NCBI GenBank assembly: GCA_016271365.2
Contig: CM057453.1
Location: forward strand, 1,088,219,001-1,088,283,000
Origin: Neoceratodus forsteri
Taxonomy: Eukaryota; Chordata; Ceratodontiformes; Ceratodontidae
Length of the DNA: 64,000 nt
Reading direction: 5' to 3'
Below the pieces are notes generated by a model. It was not told the DNA's origin. It did no database searches and saw only the letters and a program-made list of their open reading frames with translations. Of this stretch, positions 44,259-55,700 are shown piece by piece (positions within the stretch are counted from its first letter, which is position 1; each line of letters begins with the position of its first letter). The position numbers and the translations under genes were made by a program.

Positions 44259-47200
44259 TGCAATGCACTAGGTCTATTCTCACTGATGGTGTAGTGGTGC
44301 TTGAGTAAGGAGAGGCAGGAGACAAACTCATTGCATGAAACAGGTTGACTGGGTGCAAAGCACCGAATAGGAAAAGCAGTGTACAACAGGATATACTGTA
44401 ACTCTGTACTCTATACCTCTATAATAATCCTTTTGCTCTATTCCTATACTCTAAGACTGTCTTATTATTCTACACTCTATATTACTCCTTATACTCTATT
44501 CATATACTCTACGATTGTCTTATTACTCTATACTCTATAATAATCCTTAGATTATTTTATTATATTAGTACAGCATGTCAAACAGAGACCAAAAGAGCAT
44601 AGAGTCCTTCACAGGTCGAGAGTGGTGGCCACCAGTACCGTTGTTGGTTGCCTTTGGTTGAATTGGAAGAATTGAAGGGTGAAGAACTAAAACAAACAAG
44701 AACCCAAGCAAGGTAAGTCTCCTGGCTGAAGTAGGGCTCCAGGGGAACTGAGCTGAGGAGAAACTGAAGCTTACAATGCAAGGCAGAAGTAGGGCCTCCT
44801 GGCCAGTGGAGAACCCCAGGGAAATGAGACACAGATGCACACAACTGAGTAAAGACTCCTGGGCTGAAGCTGGACCCCAGAGAAAACACAAGATGCAGAC
44901 AAATGATTGAAGACTCCTGGACCAAAACTGGTGCCCCGGGAAACTCAGGATGTAGACAACTGATTGAAGATTCCTAGGCCAAAGCTGGACCCCAGGGAAA
45001 CTCTGGATGCAGACAACTGATTGAAGACTCTTGGGTCAAAGCTGGACCACAGGCAAATGAGACACAGATGCAGACAACTGACTGAAGACTTCTGGGTACT
45101 CACATCCAAAGCCCCACCCCCATTTTATGACAGATCCCTACCTGTGAACTGGGGTGATTCCCTACACTACCTAATAACTATTTGGAAGAGGAATGGCCTG
45201 TAACTCTAGATGTGAAATGGGTGACAGGGAGCTGTCTATGCTATACCTATGCTGGCGACTGGCCCCAACTTGTTGGAAGAAGGATGATGGTATCAGTCTC
45301 TAGTTGGTCACTGCTATCAACAGTCTATAAATCGAGCAATAATCAGGTAAAGAAATTAGCATTAGGCTAAGAGATTCTTAGACGAGCTGGTGGTTCTGTG
45401 GCGTGCAAGGCAGTTCTTGAAAGGAAGGGCAAGTGCATGGTTAATCCAATAGTCTCTAGGAACAATCAACAAATATGATCAGAAAGGACACTTTGACATA
45501 TGCAGGCAAATGCAGAGTTAATCCAACAGTTTCTTGAGATAAAGACAACTTGAGCAGGAGAAGGTAGTTATGTAAGCAATAATACCCGACAGGGTGGGCG
45601 GAATTGGGGAATGCCAGACCGCCCAGAGGCATAATGAAGCCTGATGCCACAGGTGGAGGGCCTTATAGCCCCTGGAAGGTCAGGTATTCCCCAATACCGC
45701 CCACTGTGGAGGGTATTACTGCACTTAGAAAATGGGCACTGTAAAAAAACGCAAGTTTAATAAAAAAAAGTTAAGGAAAAATTATTTAAAAGTAGCTTTT
45801 CTTATGAAATAGTTCCTCCGCCTGTCTTAGAATTTTTTTATAGTGTCTGTATACTGCTATTACTGACACTAGAGGGCACTGTATCTATTGGTTTGAAAGC
45901 AGTACTCTGGGTCACAGTCTTCTTTGTGTTGCCATGGTGACTAAAGGTCAGAGGTAACAAGAGCAGCCTTCACAAGAATCATTTAGTTATTTGCAGATGA
46001 AGCTGTGTGGTTCTTTGTTTTATACACGATTGACATAAGCGAGCTGTCCCCAACCCCCCGCATAAGGAAATGCACTGACGATTCATTGGTGCTCGTGCTG
46101 TTAAAACATGAGAAGAAGATGACTGCAGTAAAAGAACATATTAAGGTACTGGGTTCTGTACACTAAATAAAAAATGACTCTTATTATTTGTTGCTTTTGT
46201 GCATTGAGCTGAGTTGGAAGCGAGGTAAACCGGGAAAAGCCATACTAGCTCAACGGCTTTCATTTACTTTTTGTCCAGCACGGTACTGCGAGACGGTGGT
46301 CAGGAGAGTGGTGCCATAGTAAAGAACATGTCTGTGAGAATTTCTTCACTCTCCCAACTGCAAAATCAGTGTGCTTTCTTTTCTTTTTCTTTTTATTGAG
46401 ACAGGCAGCCAGCACTGAAGTGCTTTGGGGGGGGGGACCAGGACCCGTAGCTCTCGCTAAGTGAGAGAAAAAACATGGCGGGCATTTTTAATTTTGTGGG
46501 ATGCTTTCAGCCAATTACAAAACAGGCTGGGCACCACAGGAGAATGCTACTCAGTGAAGTGGCACTTGGACTGGGTCTTATTTTTAGCTGGGCATCTATT
46601 GAAAAATAGATGTCCAGGTTGGAAGTGGTTTTAGCCAATCAGGGAGCAAAATACATTCTTGCCATTTTCTAAACTATAATAGGCACTGTCTCTGCACATG
46701 TAGTCTCAATGTCTATAAAATGTTTTACCTTCTTCAAAATTCACAGTGTCCCACAGAAATATTTTCCAGGAAGGGACTTTAGAAGGGAGATGCAATGAAG
46801 AAACCTGCCAAATGCTAGGGGCTAGCTATGCGGGGATCCTGGGGTATTACCCCCCTCCCACAGGTATTTAGCTCTGAAGGCACCTAATGGGAGGATTATC
46901 CTAAGGCTGAGGATAATCTGACTAGCTAAAATGCTGAAGGTCCCTTCCTGACTGTCCCTCCCCAAACTATGGTCTATGGGGAAGTTACAGCAGTTACTAG
47001 CCTTTGGCTCAGACTGTGGCTATTATGTTGCTAGGATGGCTAACTGGCCCACTCCTCTTCCTTTGCCGCTGGCTACAGCTAAGAGTAGAGTGCACTTGTA
47101 AACAACAGGATAGCATTTTTTAAATATTTGCTTAGCTTGGCTACTGATGGCCACTTGGCTACTGGCCATCTTACTCCTCTCTGGGGCACTATTCCTTATC

Positions 47201-48580
47201 TGGGGCTGGCATCCCCTAACTGGCCAACCCAGAACTGGATAAACTGAATAGAATGAGGAAAAACACTAAGGAAACAACATTCGGCTACCTGGCTGCTAAG
47301 CCACTGGCTCACCTGGCTAATGTGGCTACCACATTCTCTGTGGCCCTTTTTGCCTTGACTGGACCTTTTATTTATTAATATAAATAACCTGTAGCTTTTG
47401 AGCTAATTAGCCCTGTCTGGTAGCCCACCTGGCTAACTGGCCTATAATGCTGGGGCTCTGCCCCACCCCTGGCTGCAGCTTCCTTGTTGGCTTTATTTTT
47501 ATTAGTGTATTCAGTGCTGTCTTGCCTAGCTCCACCTCATGGGAGCTTAATTTAAATAAATACCCACCCCCTATATTGCTTCTATTGCTGCAGCTAATTC
47601 AAATAAGTTATTAAATTTAAATATGCCCACCCTTGGGTGGTCCCTTTCCTAATGGGCCTTTCTTTGCCCTAACTGGCTGCCCCGATGCAATCTTCTGGGG
47701 CAAAATTAACTTTTTATTTATTTAGTTAAAAGTTCTGGCAGTCAGCACCTGCCAGATGGTGCTGCTGCTGACTCACCACCCGGCCCCAGGGAGAAGCTAC
47801 TGGAGGGAGAAGGAGGTGGAGGAGGGAGAGTCTGCAGCTGTGGCTGGCACTGGCTCTGGAGTGGACAGGCAGTAGAAAGGCCAACTAGGGAGCCTTGTTG
47901 CTCATCCCGACACTTCTCGCTGGCCTGATGCTTTGCTCTCTGCAGATGCGGCCCGCTTGTGGGTGCCACCACCAGAGAAGGAATTTATTTTTTTTTATTT
48001 TAAAATAAAAACGGGGCTTTATTGAGTCCACAATGTGGCCAACTGCTGCCGTTCATGGGGACTCACCGGAATGCTGGATGACTGTCACCACTGCTGGCAC
48101 TGGAACTGCTGAATTGATATGCAGGGATGAGAGGATGACTGCATGTATGAACTACCCTTAATGTGTACCACACTTCCTCCCCCTCTCCCCCTTTTGCTGA
48201 AAACTTTCTTTTTTTTATTCATCGGGGTGCCTGAGAGCTCTCTCCCGACTGTCCTGGCTGCTGGCCACACCACGATTCATAAATAGCCATTACTGGCCAC
48301 ACAGGAGCCCTCCTTGGCATTCAGGATGCTGAGTCCCTAGTGACCAGGGAGGCAAGCAGCTGCCCAGCATGAGGATGGCATGACCTCATGCTAAGGACTG
48401 GGCAGGCTGCTGAGAAGCAGGGGAAAAACAAGCTGCAGTTTACTTTTGCACTAAAGCTGGCTCCCCTACTTGCCACCTAGCCTGCTTGAGCACCTGGGCA
48501 CTTGGGACCTGAGGAGACTGGGGACTACCTGGGGACACCGGGGACCCCTAACATTAGGGCCCTAACATTGGGGCATTACA
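44259..48580 (-). repeat. Array LTR 4 (highest coordinate, terminal 5' LTR)
   Basis: 4322 bp including a private 1.1-kb insertion (45572-46672). About five 57-bp units at 44830-45095. It lacks the retroposon of LTRs 2 and 3 and shares with LTR 1 the gactacctggggacac variant at 48512-48540, so LTRs 1 and 4 appear to be the original pair. The outer end GGGCATTACA is followed by AAGT. Confidence 0.9.
45572..46672. mobile_element. 1.1-kb insertion in LTR 4 with terminal hairpin
   Basis: LTRs 2 and 3 run ggcagttat-actgtaa without interruption. LTR 4 has 1101 extra bases between gttat and actataatag. The left part (45573-45727) is a near-perfect hairpin whose arms begin taagcaataataccc and end gggtattactgcactta. 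The rest is bounded by TTAGAAAATGG (45725-45735) and CCATTTTCTAA (46662-46672), an 11-bp perfect inverted repeat. No coding sequence. It is probably a non-autonomous DNA element with a second hairpin element at its edge. Confidence 0.6.
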
Positions 48581-48584
48581 AAGT
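48581..48584. repeat. Right target-site duplication AAGT of the LTR array
   Basis: It matches 18272-18275. See the left copy. Confidence 0.65.
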
Positions 48585-49040
48585 GATCAGAGATGGGCAA
48601 ATGTTTTAACTCCCATTAGCTTCTTCTCATGGGTTATTTGAATATGGAATGGCTGAACCTAGATAAATAAAATTATGCTTGTTGTGTTGCCAGGGAGCCA
48701 AGTCTTGACCAAGTAATCTCAGAACATACAAGTAATTATGTTGAAACATAGCTACTTCTAGCATACTGTACGTGATTTCATTTTTACATTCAAAAAGAGA
48801 GGGTTTCTTTACATGGTAGATTTGTTACCTGATCTCTTTAGTGGCCATAACATAATTTACTGTGTTTGTCAGTGCTCCACAGTTGATGACCTTTCTTGTT
48901 TAGTCAAATTCTATTCTTTAAAATTTCTCAATATTTTAGTTGTGTTAATGAACTTATTTCTGTTAAACATATATATGGATATGTGTATATACAGTATATA
49001 TACTGTATATATATATATCTGTATATTATTTATTTAAAAT
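48585..49040. other. Spacer with palindromic TA-rich tract
   Basis: No gene is recognised. At about 48976-49030 a (TA)n-type tract includes tatatacagtatatatactg, a self-complementary stretch next to the LINE 3' end that starts near 49041; it may be part of that LINE's microsatellite tail. Confidence 0.4.
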
Positions 49041-50720
49041 GTTATAACCGGGAAAGGCACACCAAGCTGTGACTCATTTCTAGGTATGACCCAAGGGAAT
49101 GAATTGGGTAGGACACTAACGAAATCAAGAATCAAACAACAGTGGGTAGTTCAACAGAATATGAGTACAGCAAAACATACACTGGATGTAAGAACAACTT
49201 TCAGAATCAAGACGTTACAATCGTGTCAAATCTAACAGAGAATGAGTGAACAAAAAATAATGTAACAACATTAGAATAGGAGACTAGTGCTTCGTAATAT
49301 TGGAGACGGTAAGTGCATTTAAGGTACTAAGTAGGGAAAGTACTCAAGGGGAGGGCTAGAAGTAGCATAGGCTAGGAGGAGAGAGGTAGAGAATTGGAGA
49401 GGAGAGGCAGGAGCAGTCAGGGCTAGGGTGAAGAAGCAGAAATGACATTAGGGAGGAAAGCGTTGGGGTGTGATGTGCTTCCCTTGGAAGCTGATTCCAG
49501 AGAGTAGGGAGGCTATAGGAAAAAGCAGATGTCCCAGCCCTGGAGTGAGGGTGGAAGAGGGAGAAAGAATGAGTATCCCTGGATATAATGGAGTAGGTAG
49601 AAAGGTGAACAAGCAATGAGCAGCAAGAGAGTTAGGAGGGGAGGGTACCAAACCAGTATTTGACAATAAGTGAGACGCTGTGGACCAGGTGCCTGTGAGA
49701 AAGAGGTGCGATGGAAAGAGAGGTGTAGAGAAGACAGTAATGAGTGAGGGTTGGGGAGTGACATAAAGAAGTAAGGGTGTCAAGTTTAGAGAAGGGAGTC
49801 ATGGGGGGGCAGAGGTGTAATCAAAGACGGGTAAGATTGTTTTGAAGACCAGGTCACGCTGAGTGGCTAAAGGGAGACAGTCTTTATAATGATAGAGAAT
49901 GGCAAGTTTTGGGTGGAGTCTGGAGCAGACAGCATTAATATGGGTGGAGCAATTTAAGTTACTGTCCAGCCAGACTCCTAAATATTTGAAGGTAGGGACC
50001 ATCTCTATTGGGGAGCCATCCATAGTGACAAACACGGGGATGGGTTGAAGTCTAGACAGCCTCTGTCTGGAACCAAAGAACATGGAAACTGTTTTCTTGG
50101 AATTTAAGTTTAGCTGGTTTTCCTGGAACCAGTGTTGTACTTTATTAAAGTCATGCTGTAAGGGGGCAACAACATCATTGGGGTGGGACCCAAAGAGTAG
50201 ATCACGGTGTCATCCATGTACATATGTATATGGGACACAGAGCAGACAAAGGGGAGGTCATTAATAAAGACTGAGAAAAGAATGGGACTGAGTATACATC
50301 CTTGTGGTACACCTACAAGGATATGGTGGGGGAGTATTGGGCACTGCCAACTAGGACAGAATGCTGTCTGTTGTGCAGGTGGAGCAGAACCAGTTGACTG
50401 CAGTTTGAGATGTCCCTAGAGAGTGGAATTTGTGGAAGAATAGGTGGTGGGAAACAGAATCAAAAGCCTTTTCCAGGTCTATAAAAATGGCAGCAGTAAT
50501 TTGGCCTTGGTCCATCACAGATTGGATAGAGTCAGTGGCACGGAGCAGGGAGGTGGTAGTGGAATGCTGTTTTCTGAAACCCGACTAGAATGAAAGAGTT
50601 GGTGCAGGACCTTGGAGTAAACCAGAGATTCTTGCAGTTTGGCAAGAGAGGGCAGGAAAGAGATGGGTCTTTAGTTATTGGGGGTAGTCGAATCCCCTCA
50701 TCCAACCAATAAGTGGGTAC
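49041..50720 (-). pseudogene. Rex1/L2-like LINE, reverse transcriptase and 3' end
   Basis: Minus-strand reading from about 50690: FIDLEKAFDSVSHHL (RT motif A, about 50480), GVPQGCILSPILFSVFINDLP, then MDDTVIY (motif C, in which the family's YADD reads YMDD with both Asp kept). The open block 49799-50083 gives PTFKYLGVWLDSNL, CSRLHPKLAILY and VFDYTSAPP. The C-terminal YSLPTLWNQLPREA ends in 49356-49616. A 3' UTR of about 300 bases runs down to about 49041. The copy is 5'-truncated, with frame changes at 49790 and around 50210. Confidence 0.85.
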
Positions 50721-51049
50721 TATGTACTGTACACTCTCATTGACAGTTCAGTCAGTGGCTGGCCATGGTGGTGTGAAGAGGGCTGTGCCAGTCCTCAGCT
50801 CCAGTCAGGTGGGGGGGAGTGGGGTGGTGTGCCATGTCCTGCCAGGGAGGAGGTGGGGGGCCGCTAGACCACTAGGAATACTGGGGATACCGGTGTGTCA
50901 TATCGAGATATTGGTGTGTAGTCATATGGAGATCGGTGGGAGTTCACTAGACTACCAGGGTGGATGGGGTGTATTTCCATTCTTCTGGAGCTCCAGGCCG
51001 GGAGGGATTCACTAGACCCTAGGGTCAAGGGGTGGGCACTGATATTAGT
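50721..51049. other. G-rich spacer before minisatellite
   Basis: G-rich, with no coding homology. Short phrases such as cactagac recur but no clear tandem structure is present until 51050. Confidence 0.4.
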
Positions 51050-51375
51050 ATGGAGAATGGGGCCAGGGAGGGGGACACTACACTATGGAAACTACGGAAA
51101 TGGAGCAGACATTTTTATTATAATGGGGATTGGGTCCAGAGAGGGGGGACACTATACTATGGAAACTATGGGAATGGAGCAAAATATTTTATGATAATGA
51201 GGATCAGGGCTGGGGAGGGGGGATGCTACACTATGGAAACTAAGGTATCGGGGCACAATATTTTGTTCTAATGGGGATTGGAGCTGGGGAGGGGGGACAC
51301 TACACTGTGTAAACTAAGGGGATGGTGCTTTCTTTGTTTATTGCAGTAGGGATCGGGGCTGGGGAGCTGTCCTAG
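51050..51375. repeat. Minisatellite, about 74-bp period, four to five units
   Basis: Units start near 51050, 51122, 51197, 51271 and 51345 with the pattern atggggattggggc, a run ggggaggggggacacta, cactatggaaacta and an AT-rich end. Units are clearly diverged. The open frames across it are by-products of repetition. Confidence 0.8.
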
Positions 51376-51760
51376 TGCTTACCATCGGATGCAGCCTTGC
51401 AAATGAGCCCATAATGGGCATGCACAAGGTCCCTTTGCACCATACTTGCCCAATGAGCTGATTTGCATATTTTGGCTAAAAATTACCTTTGGGAGAATCG
51501 GAGCATCCAGGTATGTGCCATGCATTCCCCTCTGGGCAGTCTTCAGCCCCGCACCCTGGATGACCTGCGCCAGATATGGTAGCTGCACACTATGTGCCAT
51601 GCATCCAGGGTCTGATATTCAAACAGAATGTGCAATCTTGTTCCAATCATGCATTCTGTTTGAATATTGCGTCAGAGCTGGCCAGACCAATTTTTTTGTG
51701 TGGCGCATCAATGTGCGCGTGCATCCATCCGACTCTGAATATGGTGCCTAGAGTAAGTAG
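51376..51760. repeat. Region with nested inverted repeats (possible MITE)
   Basis: A perfect 16-bp inverted repeat ATATTCAAACAGAATG (51615-51630) / complement (51652-51667) has a 21-base loop. A wider pair accctggatg / catccagggt lies at about 51551 and 51602. The right edge tccgactctgaatatggtgcc looks like a transposon terminus, but I could not match it on the left. Confidence 0.45.
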
Positions 51761-52905
51761 TGCTGACAGTTCAGAGAGGAGAATGGCTGTCTGCAGCAGC
51801 CAAGACATAATGTAATTTGGGGTGGTGGGGGTGGAGAAAAGTTACCCTGGTAGTTAGTGAAAGTAAGCCCAGGTGTAGGAGTAACATTTCCTATTGGACT
51901 TTCTTGCCAGTAGTCTTTAATTGGTCCAAGGATAATATATGTAAACATGCCACAGTAAGGCATCATAAAGTAAAATATAATTTGACTCCCTTGTATTCTT
52001 TGAGTCTCCGTACACTGGCAAAGCTAAATGACAAAGCGTGTGCAAAGGCTTGCTCTTCTAGAATATGCTGTGACTGCCGTGGAAGTATGTTGATAAAAAA
52101 GTAGTATATCAAAGCTGTTGAGATTGCAAAATTCACTGATTATCTGAAATTAACTTCTGATAATTTTAAGTTCTCTATAAAATTTTGTAACGTTAACTCA
52201 ATACAACGTAATGGAAGACAAAATCTGTTACACGACACTTGTCGAGTGTGGCCTTGCTATTTCCCCATTAGATCTTCAAAAAATTTTTACTCCACACTTT
52301 ATTGCATTTAGTTGCTTATTTAATAAAAATAAAATCCTCATTGGACCCTTCTGATTCTAATTATGGTAATACATTATCTTCTCAAGATAAAATTGTTGAG
52401 TCATCGTCTTCCTTTAAATCATTTAACATTATTGTCAAGGCCCCGATTTTTCTGCTGCAATTTGGGTTCAAATTATGTGGCAAGTCCTCCTGTTGCTGAA
52501 GAACATCTGTGGTGTTAGTTTCCTATTTGTGCAAAAATTCTGTGGTGGACATTGGGGGCTTTGGTAACAGTCAGCAACCCCCCCTCCCCCAGTACCCAGG
52601 TCAGAAAAAAAATTAAATTTTTGGGCTGGGACCTACAGACCAGGGAAGGTTGTCAATTAACTCCTGAATTCTTAGCATTAGAAAGTAAAAAATCTACCCC
52701 ATCCATTTTTGCCCCATCACCCTCCCCATCCCAGCCTGAGAGTCCCCAGGGCCACCAAATTTTAATGAATAATATTTTTATCGGCTAACACACTGCACAG
52801 TGATACTCATCCTGATCTGTGGAATAACTGCAGCTTATGTTATCCATGGAATAATTTTCCTTGGTCAGAGCCAATGTAAATGCAGATTTGTTTTACTCAC
52901 AGTTT
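51761..52905. other. Unrecognised sequence
   Basis: No coding homology, LTR or tRNA-like sequence. Frames of 65-95 codons occur (for example 51817-52104, 52302-52499) with no family resemblance. The end of the stretch (52830-52860) has a diverged outlier of the 31-bp repeat described at 53473. Confidence 0.45.
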
Positions 52906-53472
52906 ATACTGACTCTTCATTTTTTTAAAATTTAATATGCTTTATCTCCTCATCCTCTGGCCCCATCAGTCCAATCTACACACGCTCAGCCTTCCACACA
53001 CCCCAGGACTTACCTCACTCCTGATCACCCTCGGCTTCCCCCCCCAGGGGTGGGATCACTGGAGGGGCCCCTTCCTCCAATGGAAACTGAATGGTAGTTT
53101 GGGCGTGAGAGCCTGCTTAGTGGCGTGGAGTTGGCACTGTAGGCGTGAACATCATCATGTGCCAGTGTACCCTCCATTTTCTTGTTTTCTCCATGGGAGG
53201 TGTATCATTCAATGACATTGAGTGGCCTGCCAAATGACTGACATGCCTCCCAAACATAATCTGTCCTGGCTGTCGTGCCCCAGGCTATCACAAGGGGTTA
53301 CCCGAACACCAGCAACTTCTTCCCCTCCTCCCAGAGAAGAAGAGCAGTTCATAGATGCTCAATCCTCCCCCTGGCCAGCCTTCCAACTTCCCAGACTCAT
53401 CCCTGAAGCCCGAGCATCACAAGCAGTAGCACTACTGCTGCACCAGTGGGCAGGCTGAATACTGACTCTTCA
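52906..53472 (-). mobile_element. SINE copy 3 with 14-bp target duplication
   Basis: ATACTGACTCTTCA at 52906-52919 recurs at 53459-53472. Between them (52920-53458) is a 539-bp minus-strand retroposon. Its 5' head reads GCCTGCCCACTGGTGCAGCA, containing an exact A-box consensus fit TGGTGCAGCAG like SINE copy 2. Its 3' end is A-rich (ttaaattttaaaaaaatg on the minus strand), similar to SINE copy 1. The body is not coding. Confidence 0.75.
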
Positions 53473-53695
53473 GTATAAACTGCAAAATAATATTCCACAT
53501 TTCATTTTAACCACAAAATAATATTCTGCAGTTCATGTAAACTGTAAAACAAAATCCCTCAGTTTATGTAAATCGCAGAATAATATTCCTCAGTTCATGT
53601 AGACCGTGGAATAATATTCCTCAGTACATGCAAACTGCACAATAATATTCCGCAGTTCATGTAAACCACAGAATAATTTTTTTCGGTTAAATTCC
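53473..53695. repeat. 31-bp tandem repeat, about seven units
   Basis: Units follow the pattern aaaccgcagaataatattcc then kcagttcatgt, 31 bp each, progressively diverged. It is not a CRISPR array: units are contiguous with no unique spacers, and this is eukaryotic DNA. Confidence 0.8.
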
Positions 53696-54284
53696 ACAGC
53701 AATCTGTATGGCCGCGGAATCATAGAAACATTGGGGCTTTGATTATTGTTATCATTATTATTTAATGTATTTTAAATTTAATTTCTCAACTATTGAGCCT
53801 TTCAAAGTTTTGGAGCTGGTGCTGCAATTGAGGGTCACAGTTTTTCTAGTCCTGAGGGTGTCAATTCTAAATGTTTTAAATATATTTTTCCTTTTTTTAC
53901 AAATCTTTGCACTTAGACTTATCTATTCAATAAATTTACAAATGGTGTTCTTTCTTCTGACTAGAAGGTAGCTCAAGTCATTCCCCGTCACAAAGAGGTT
54001 CCTTAAATAATCTCAGTCATGTGGGTAATACAGGGTCACATATTTTTGGGTCAACTTTGAACTTGAGTCACGAGCCTGGTGCCATATCTGTTAAAAGCCA
54101 GCCTGTCATTTCTGTAGCCTGAAATGGCTGCATAGTTTTTCTATGCTTATGTAAGATTCAATGCCATCTTGAACCTTGTTTAGGAACAGACACAGTACAG
54201 GTAAGTGCCACTAAATATGCATAACATGCTTATCAAATGATTCTAAATAAAATGTAAGCAAAATTCAGATTAGCTGTTTTAATA
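53696..54284. other. Unrecognised AT-rich sequence
   Basis: No gene or repeat structure is recognised; one 68-codon hydrophobic frame (53765-53971) has no family match. Confidence 0.4.
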
Positions 54285-54862
54285 GAAAAATAGAAACATA
54301 GAATTTGACGGCAGATAAGGACCGCTTGGCCCACCTAGTCTGCTCATTTTCCTACCTAACAGATAAGCTGCAGACCCTAATTAATCAACAGCTTACTTCC
54401 TCCTACCCCCCACTTATGCCTTATGTCTGTCCCATGCATTCTTGAATTCCCCCACTGTTCTTGACTCCACGACCTCCTCAGGGAGGCTGTTCCATGCATC
54501 CACAACCCTCTCTGTGAAAAAATACTTCCTCACATTACCTCTGAGCCGTCCCCCCTCTATCTTCAAATTGTGCCCCCTTGTTCTTCCACATCTCTTTTTC
54601 TGAAAGATGCCACCATCTTGGACTTTGTTGATTCCCTTGAGGTACTTGAAAGTTTCTATCATGTCCCCTCTCTCCCTCCTTTCCTCAAGGGTATACATAT
54701 TAAGCTCCTTTAGTCTTTCTTCTTATGTCTTCTGGTACAGACCTTGCACCATTTTGGTTGCCCTCCTCTGGACAGCCTCCACTCTGTCTATGTCTTTGTG
54801 GAGATGGGGTCTCCAGAACTGCACACAGTACCCCAGATGGGGTCTCACCCCTAATGTCTGAT
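54285..54862 (-). mobile_element. CR1/L2-like LINE 3' end
   Basis: Minus-strand reading from 54862: [12 protein letters not shown], then (54414-54698) MYTLEERRERGDMIETFKYL, DGGIFQKKR, KYFFTERVVDAWNSLPEEVV and GEFKNAWDRHKA with the stop. The 3' UTR (54285-54413) has the gcagataaggaccgcttggcc block and ends at an A/T tail next to gaaacatag. Related to the element at 1-237. Confidence 0.85.
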
Positions 54863-55167
54863 GACATGAGATGAAAAAGGTTTGCTATGTAAAATGTACC
54901 GTATAAAAATACAACAATTTCTTTGGAGTGTTATGGTATTGCTTAACATCCAACAATGCCATTAGCAGTGGTATTATGAACATCTCATGCCATCAAAAGA
55001 TGTTGCATTTCTCAATGTCTGATGCCATCATCATGTCCTCTGTAAGCAACAAGTTTTTCCTACAGCAACTCAGAGTTACAGTACCACAGGATAAAGACAA
55101 CAACATGCAGAATCCTGTGCCATCTCCCATGCCTCAGAATCATGATGTGACAAGTCGCTCAAAATCA
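54863..55167. other. Unrecognised sequence upstream of duplicated segment A
   Basis: An open frame (54928-55359) enters segment A from here. No homology is recognised. Confidence 0.35.
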
Positions 55168-55700
55168 AGATTCCCTCCAGCTCCAAACATCAACACTGTG
55201 TCAGACTACAGTGAGGATGAGAATTCCAGTAAGCATTACCCCCCCCAAAAAAAACCAACAGGTAAAAACAAATGTTTGTCAGTGACTGTAAGCCCCTGCC
55301 AGATAAGCTCCCTAGCTAATGCCTCATCTTTGACAAAACACTATAAGAGCTGGAAATGAGATTTTACTGGGGAGGGGGGGGCTATGAGTTCATCGAGTGG
55401 CTAATGTTTTCACATCTATTGCTAACAACTGTCAAAACTATCATCATCTGAACTGGTTATATGCCAAACTGAAACTGGAACTGTTGTACTGAAGGTATCA
55501 ACTAAAACAGGAGCTATCTCCAGCTGCCCCCCCTTCAGGGGGAAGTCAAAACACCGTCAGAAATGTCATGTTCTTCTAACAAGAGTGCACTGGTACAAAT
55601 GCATCTGAAAGAGACTGTTGCTGAATTACTTGCTAATTGTTTATCTCATCTTTTTCTTTCCAAGTCTGTTGTTTAAAATATCATCTACTGAATGGTATAG
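55168..55700 (+). repeat. Duplicated unknown sequence, copy A
   Basis: It aligns with 56217-56745 in the same orientation over about 530 bp. Shared readings are FPPAPNI-x-T, DYSE-x-EN and SKH in one frame and, further down, NKSALVQM, AELLANCL. Copy A is open at 54928-55359 and later has stops. The two blocks look like two parts of a once-coding sequence, perhaps a transposon protein, but I do not recognise the family. tctgttgtttaaaat near the end could be a 3' UTR. Confidence 0.55.

Larger units (their letters stand above)
18276..48580 (-). mobile_element. Tandem Ty3/Gypsy array: 4 LTRs, 3 internal regions, minus strand
   Basis: Four LTRs (18276-20879, 26163-29879, 35205-38950, 44259-48580) alternate with three internal regions (20880-26162, 29880-35204, 38951-44258), all minus-strand. 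Each internal region has primer-binding site, gag, protease, RT, RNase H and integrase in normal order. On the minus strand the LTR starts TGTAAT and ends TTTGCA. One 4-bp repeat flanks the entire array, not the single units. Correcting for secondary insertions and deletions, each LTR was about 3.2 kb. Frameshifts and stops are present in every unit. The LTR-sharing layout indicates homologous recombination, not independent insertions. Confidence 0.9.

Noticed and set aside
18276..48580. Three independent insertions or nested transposition
   Set aside because: Internal junctions share LTRs exactly and lack their own target duplications; only the outer ends match.
49448..49783. Leucine/proline-rich membrane-like frame
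   Set aside because: It overlaps the C-terminal LINE frame in another phase; no independent support.
51032..51271. Small repeated protein
   Set aside because: It is a by-product of the 74-bp minisatellite; no start context, units diverge with frame changes.
51817..52104. Host gene exon
   Set aside because: No splice-site-bounded homology or recognisable domain; length is within chance for this composition.
53473..53695. CRISPR-like repeats
   Set aside because: Repeats are contiguous without unique spacers, in eukaryotic transposon-rich DNA.
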